Origin: Smallanthus sonchifolius
Lineage: Eukaryota > Streptophyta > Magnoliopsida > Asterales > Asteraceae
DNA: 64,000 nt
Assembly (NCBI GenBank): GCA_023525975.1
Contig: CM042046.1
Span: 39,587,501-39,651,500, forward strand
Direction of reading: 5' to 3'
Under the pieces are notes generated by a model. That model saw only the letters and a list, made by a program, of their open reading frames with translations, had not been told where the DNA came from and searched no databases. Shown piece after piece: positions 60,946-64,000 of this stretch; the first letter of the stretch is position 1, and the number at the start of each line of letters is the position of its first letter. Position numbers and translations under genes: made by a program.

Positions 60946-62974
60946 TTTTGCCCTTTTTATTTTTTTAGCCTTTTTAAAATAGTTTTAAACTTTTAATAAT
61001 TTTTATAAATTGTGTTATACATTTATAAACTTGAATCCAATTTTTATTTATACTTTTACATTCTAGAAACATTTTATTTATTTAAACTTAATTAAAACTT
61101 ATAAAAAGTTAATTCTTTAAATAGTTTTAAATACTTAAAAACCGTATAAAAAAATACACTTTTAAACTTTTGTAAAACTTATATGGAAACTATTTATTGT
61201 AAACTTAATTTTATTTATGAATTAAAGAAGTTCTTGATTCTCTAATTTAAATTTATCAACTTTTAAAACTTATATAACTTTTATAAATAACCGAAGTCTT
61301 ATAAACTTCGGTTTTTTATAAAATTTGTATCTATTTAATCCAAGGCCTATTTGTTTATTTAGTGAAAATAAAACAGAAAATGAGTATACAATTATAAAAA
61401 TAGAAACTTTAATTTATTTAACTTCAAACTTATACATTTTATAAAGCTTACAAATTATATAAACTTATATTTTTATTTAAACTTTAAACTTAAAATTAGG
61501 ACATAAACTTTATGAGAAAATTCTATTTAAACATTTTACACACTTATGAGTACTTATTATTTATTTAAACTTATAAACATTATTTATTTACACTTTAATT
61601 GGTAAAGTAAATATTTAATACGTAAACTCTTTAATAAATCTTAAATGATTAATATTGCTAAGATAAAATATTTTTTCTTGTAAATAATTATATACTCTTT
61701 AAATGATTATTATTTATCCCTAATAATTATTTTAATCTTGAAATAATTATTATCATTTATGATTTAAGTAATTAATATTTACTTTTAGAAATTATTTACT
61801 CTCTAAATAATTGTTATCTATCCTTGATAATTATTTAGCCTTTAGATGATTATTATAAATCCTAAACCATAATTTATATATTATTAATGTTAAACTTCAA
61901 TAATTATTTAGTCCCACACTTAACTATCTTAGATTATTATAACTTAACTTGTGCAATTGATAATTATAAAGACTTTTAGATAATTATTTTAACTATTCTA
62001 AACTATAAACTTATTAAACTTAGATATTCAAGTTTTGTGTTATTCATTTAAAAACCTTATATTAAAAATTGATTTAAGCTTTATAAACACAAACCATTCC
62101 TGTCTCCCATTTGGAACGCTAGTCAATCTTAGAATCCTAAATACTTAATATAGACTTATAGGATCAAACTTAAATTTTAGACTTGTATCCTTCGGATCGT
62201 TGTGAGGATATTCTCCCTCAAAGTTTACTACATTTAATATTGTCAGACACTCTTCATCAATCCAGGTGAGTATACTTAGCCCATTTTAGTTTTACAATCT
62301 TTATAAACTTGGGGTGAAACATGTACAAACTTCCAAACTTATAAAATTCTTATATAACTATGCCTATATGCTTATTCTTGTGTGATGCTTGAGACTTGCA
62401 TGCTTAAATTAGACTTAATACTAGCATATCCATTAACTTTGATTAAGCCTATGGTAACAATGATAGATCTATTGTATTTGACCAATCAACCCAGATTGAT
62501 TGACCATACGGGGGGAGCCCATGGTGATTGTTATTGAATTTAAACTTTAAACATTTAAGGGTAACCTTCGGGTTATGTCTAAACTTGGTTGGATGATTGA
62601 TATGCACAATGTTTAACATGTTTTGTTCTCACACTTATACTATAGAATGCATGACATAGTAAATTGTAATATTTTTCAAAACTTTGTTAAACTATGATAA
62701 AACATTCGTATCTCACCAACTATTTTTAGTTGACAGTTTACTTACATGTTTCAGGTACACTAGCTTGAGACTTGTTATGAACACATAGCATGCTTTGGAC
62801 CTAGAATTATTTATCAAATGAACATTGTATTCTTGTTATATGATGTCTTATTCTTTGTAATGAACCGCCGAAAATCATAAATGAAATATTTAAACTTTAA
62901 TAATCAACCTTGTGCTTTTAAACAACCGCGTCCGCCCCGACGTATAATCCGCCGTCGGTCGGGGTGTGACAGAT

Positions 62975-62986
62975 TGGTATCAGAGC
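62975..62986 (+). other. Primer binding site, right-edge gypsy element
   Basis: TGGTATCAGAGC, three bases after the LTR end. Confidence 0.9.
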
Positions 62987-64000
62987 CTTGGTTATAGGGA
63001 ATTAGGTTATTAGACACATGACCTAGACTATAACTTAGGAGACCCAAACACGAGTTATCTCGTGTCCTATACTAGGAACACTCCTCTCTAGTTTATTTTT
63101 AAACCTTAAACCTTATACGTGAATACTCATACTTGAACTCTTATCTACTTACGTGTTGCAAGAATCTACTACGTCGGGATCATAATCTTGGACTTCAAGT
63201 CTACTCAAAACTAACTAACTCTCGTCAAGAATATTCAAGTTCTAAACAACGTAGAGAACTTGTGCGGACCGGAAGAGTGAATGCCTGTATTCTGAGAAAA
63301 TATATCGAGGAAAGCATTTCGTACAAATCCAAATCAACCGATGGACCCGTATGCTTTCATGAGATTTCTTGGGATGAGTGTTCACTTATAGGAATGTATA
63401 ACTTTTCAAAACGTTAGTGAATTTGAATTACTCTTGATGTGTCAAAGTGCCTATTTAGTAATATCCACTAAATGGGTACCATCTATATGCTTATACTTCG
63501 TGATTTCAAATCCACATCTGTAATCCTTACTCTATGAACCTTATGTTCTTTCCCCTCATAAATTGTCACATACCAACTCATCATAGTTAAATACTCGACT
63601 CCAAATCCCGAAGGTACAATATTTAAAACCATATACATATATATATATACATATACTACCCTACAAACCTCACAATCCTATGATGCTTAAGAACTCTTAT
63701 GTTCATCCCTATCTTCATATTACCTACCTAAACTTCATTGGATAACACTTTTATACATCCCTAAAATCTTCATACGTTCAAAAAAAAAAAACTTACACAC
63801 ATCACCATCCTTTGTAAACAAAACTTAACATCTTCTTGGCCTAAAAAAAACATTAAAAAGAATTTAGGAACCTACTTGTTTTCCCCCCAAGAGAAAGAAG
63901 CCCGCTAGAATGAATAAACCCCACATTTGAGGACTCAAAGCCCACAATAAACCCTATCATGATACCATAAGCCCAGGCAATAGCAAGTAATGACTGAAAG
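62987..64000 (+). other. Internal leader of the right-edge gypsy element
   Basis: A 94-codon frame (63133-63417) has no motif I recognise and may be chance or the remnant of an upstream reading frame like that at 51725. The rest, including an (AT) run near 63640 and A runs near 63780, shows nothing codable. Gag is expected beyond the edge. Confidence 0.5.

Larger units (their letters stand above)
59790..62971 (+). repeat. 5' LTR of a gypsy-type element running off the right edge
   Basis: 3,182 bp, from TGTAATATCCAGGATTTTCC to GGGGTGTGACA, followed by a primer site. The body is very AT-rich. It has two tRNA-like segments, and a donor-like ATCCAG|GTGAGTAT near 62265 with an acceptor-like ACATGTTTCAG near 62753, suggesting a leader intron within the LTR. 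It resembles the solo LTR at 16454-49056 in its ends, length and internal landmarks. No coding capacity is seen. Confidence 0.85.

Overview
The window is nuclear DNA from a eudicot plant, most likely an Asteraceae species. Family placement is inference: the retroelement gag/pol proteins and the extra reading frames resemble those common in composite genomes. One host gene is recognisable, the 5' part of a SEC24-type COPII coat gene on the minus strand (coding exons 940-3451, 5' UTR exon near 6324-6450). Its 3' half lies beyond the left edge. Almost everything from 6.7 kb rightward is mobile DNA.

Layout. 6685-7235 is a small Helitron. 8550-11657 is a gag-only copia-like LTR element whose 3' LTR is split by a hAT MITE (11157-11572). 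11658-13096 is a reversed gypsy-type LTR piece. 13097-15888 is a decayed PIF/Harbinger transposon with both of its genes. From 15889 on there is a stack of nested insertions: an underlying LTR (15889-16453, 49062-49582, 59513-59789) was hit by a solo gypsy-type LTR (16454-49056, TSD ACACA). That LTR was hit by a SIRE/Maximus-like copia element (17524-47090, TSD ATAAA). The copia element was in turn hit by a second, young SIRE-like copia in reverse orientation (19842-32684, TSD TACAT, LTRs identical by eye) and by a fragment of a Tat/Athila-like gypsy element in the order 3' internal, LTR, 5' internal (about 33296-37288). The underlying LTR was also hit by a chromovirus (49583-59507, TSD ATAAT). 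A further gypsy-type LTR starts at 59790 and its element runs off the right edge.

The most interesting pattern concerns the two SIRE-like elements. Each carries, downstream of pol, an extra reading frame (20446-23325 minus; 43748-46676 plus, broken) with a conserved N-terminal domain, an acidic/basic linker, a coiled coil and a conserved C-terminal domain, and no membrane segment. Each also has its own short box, repeated in three places: as palindromes in the LTR promoter, in the leader before gag, and before the extra reading frame. The box is TCGAAACTA/TAGTTTCGA in one element and AAGTWTGCGG/CCGCAWACTT in the other. In both, the region before the extra reading frame looks like a second promoter followed by a 5' UTR intron full of boxes, ending at a splice acceptor just before the ATG. 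This fits a self-regulating or anti-silencing module in which the extra protein recognises the element's own boxes, comparable in logic to VANC proteins of VANDAL transposons. That function is a hypothesis. The chromovirus LTRs carry ten copies of the same TCGAAAC palindrome as the young copia element. Two more LTR families here carry unrelated palindromic boxes just upstream of their TATA boxes.

Only the young copia element keeps gag, pol and the extra frame as long open frames, although gag and pol are separated by stops in both relevant frames. The outer copia, the chromovirus and the Harbinger element are all inactivated by stops and frameshifts.
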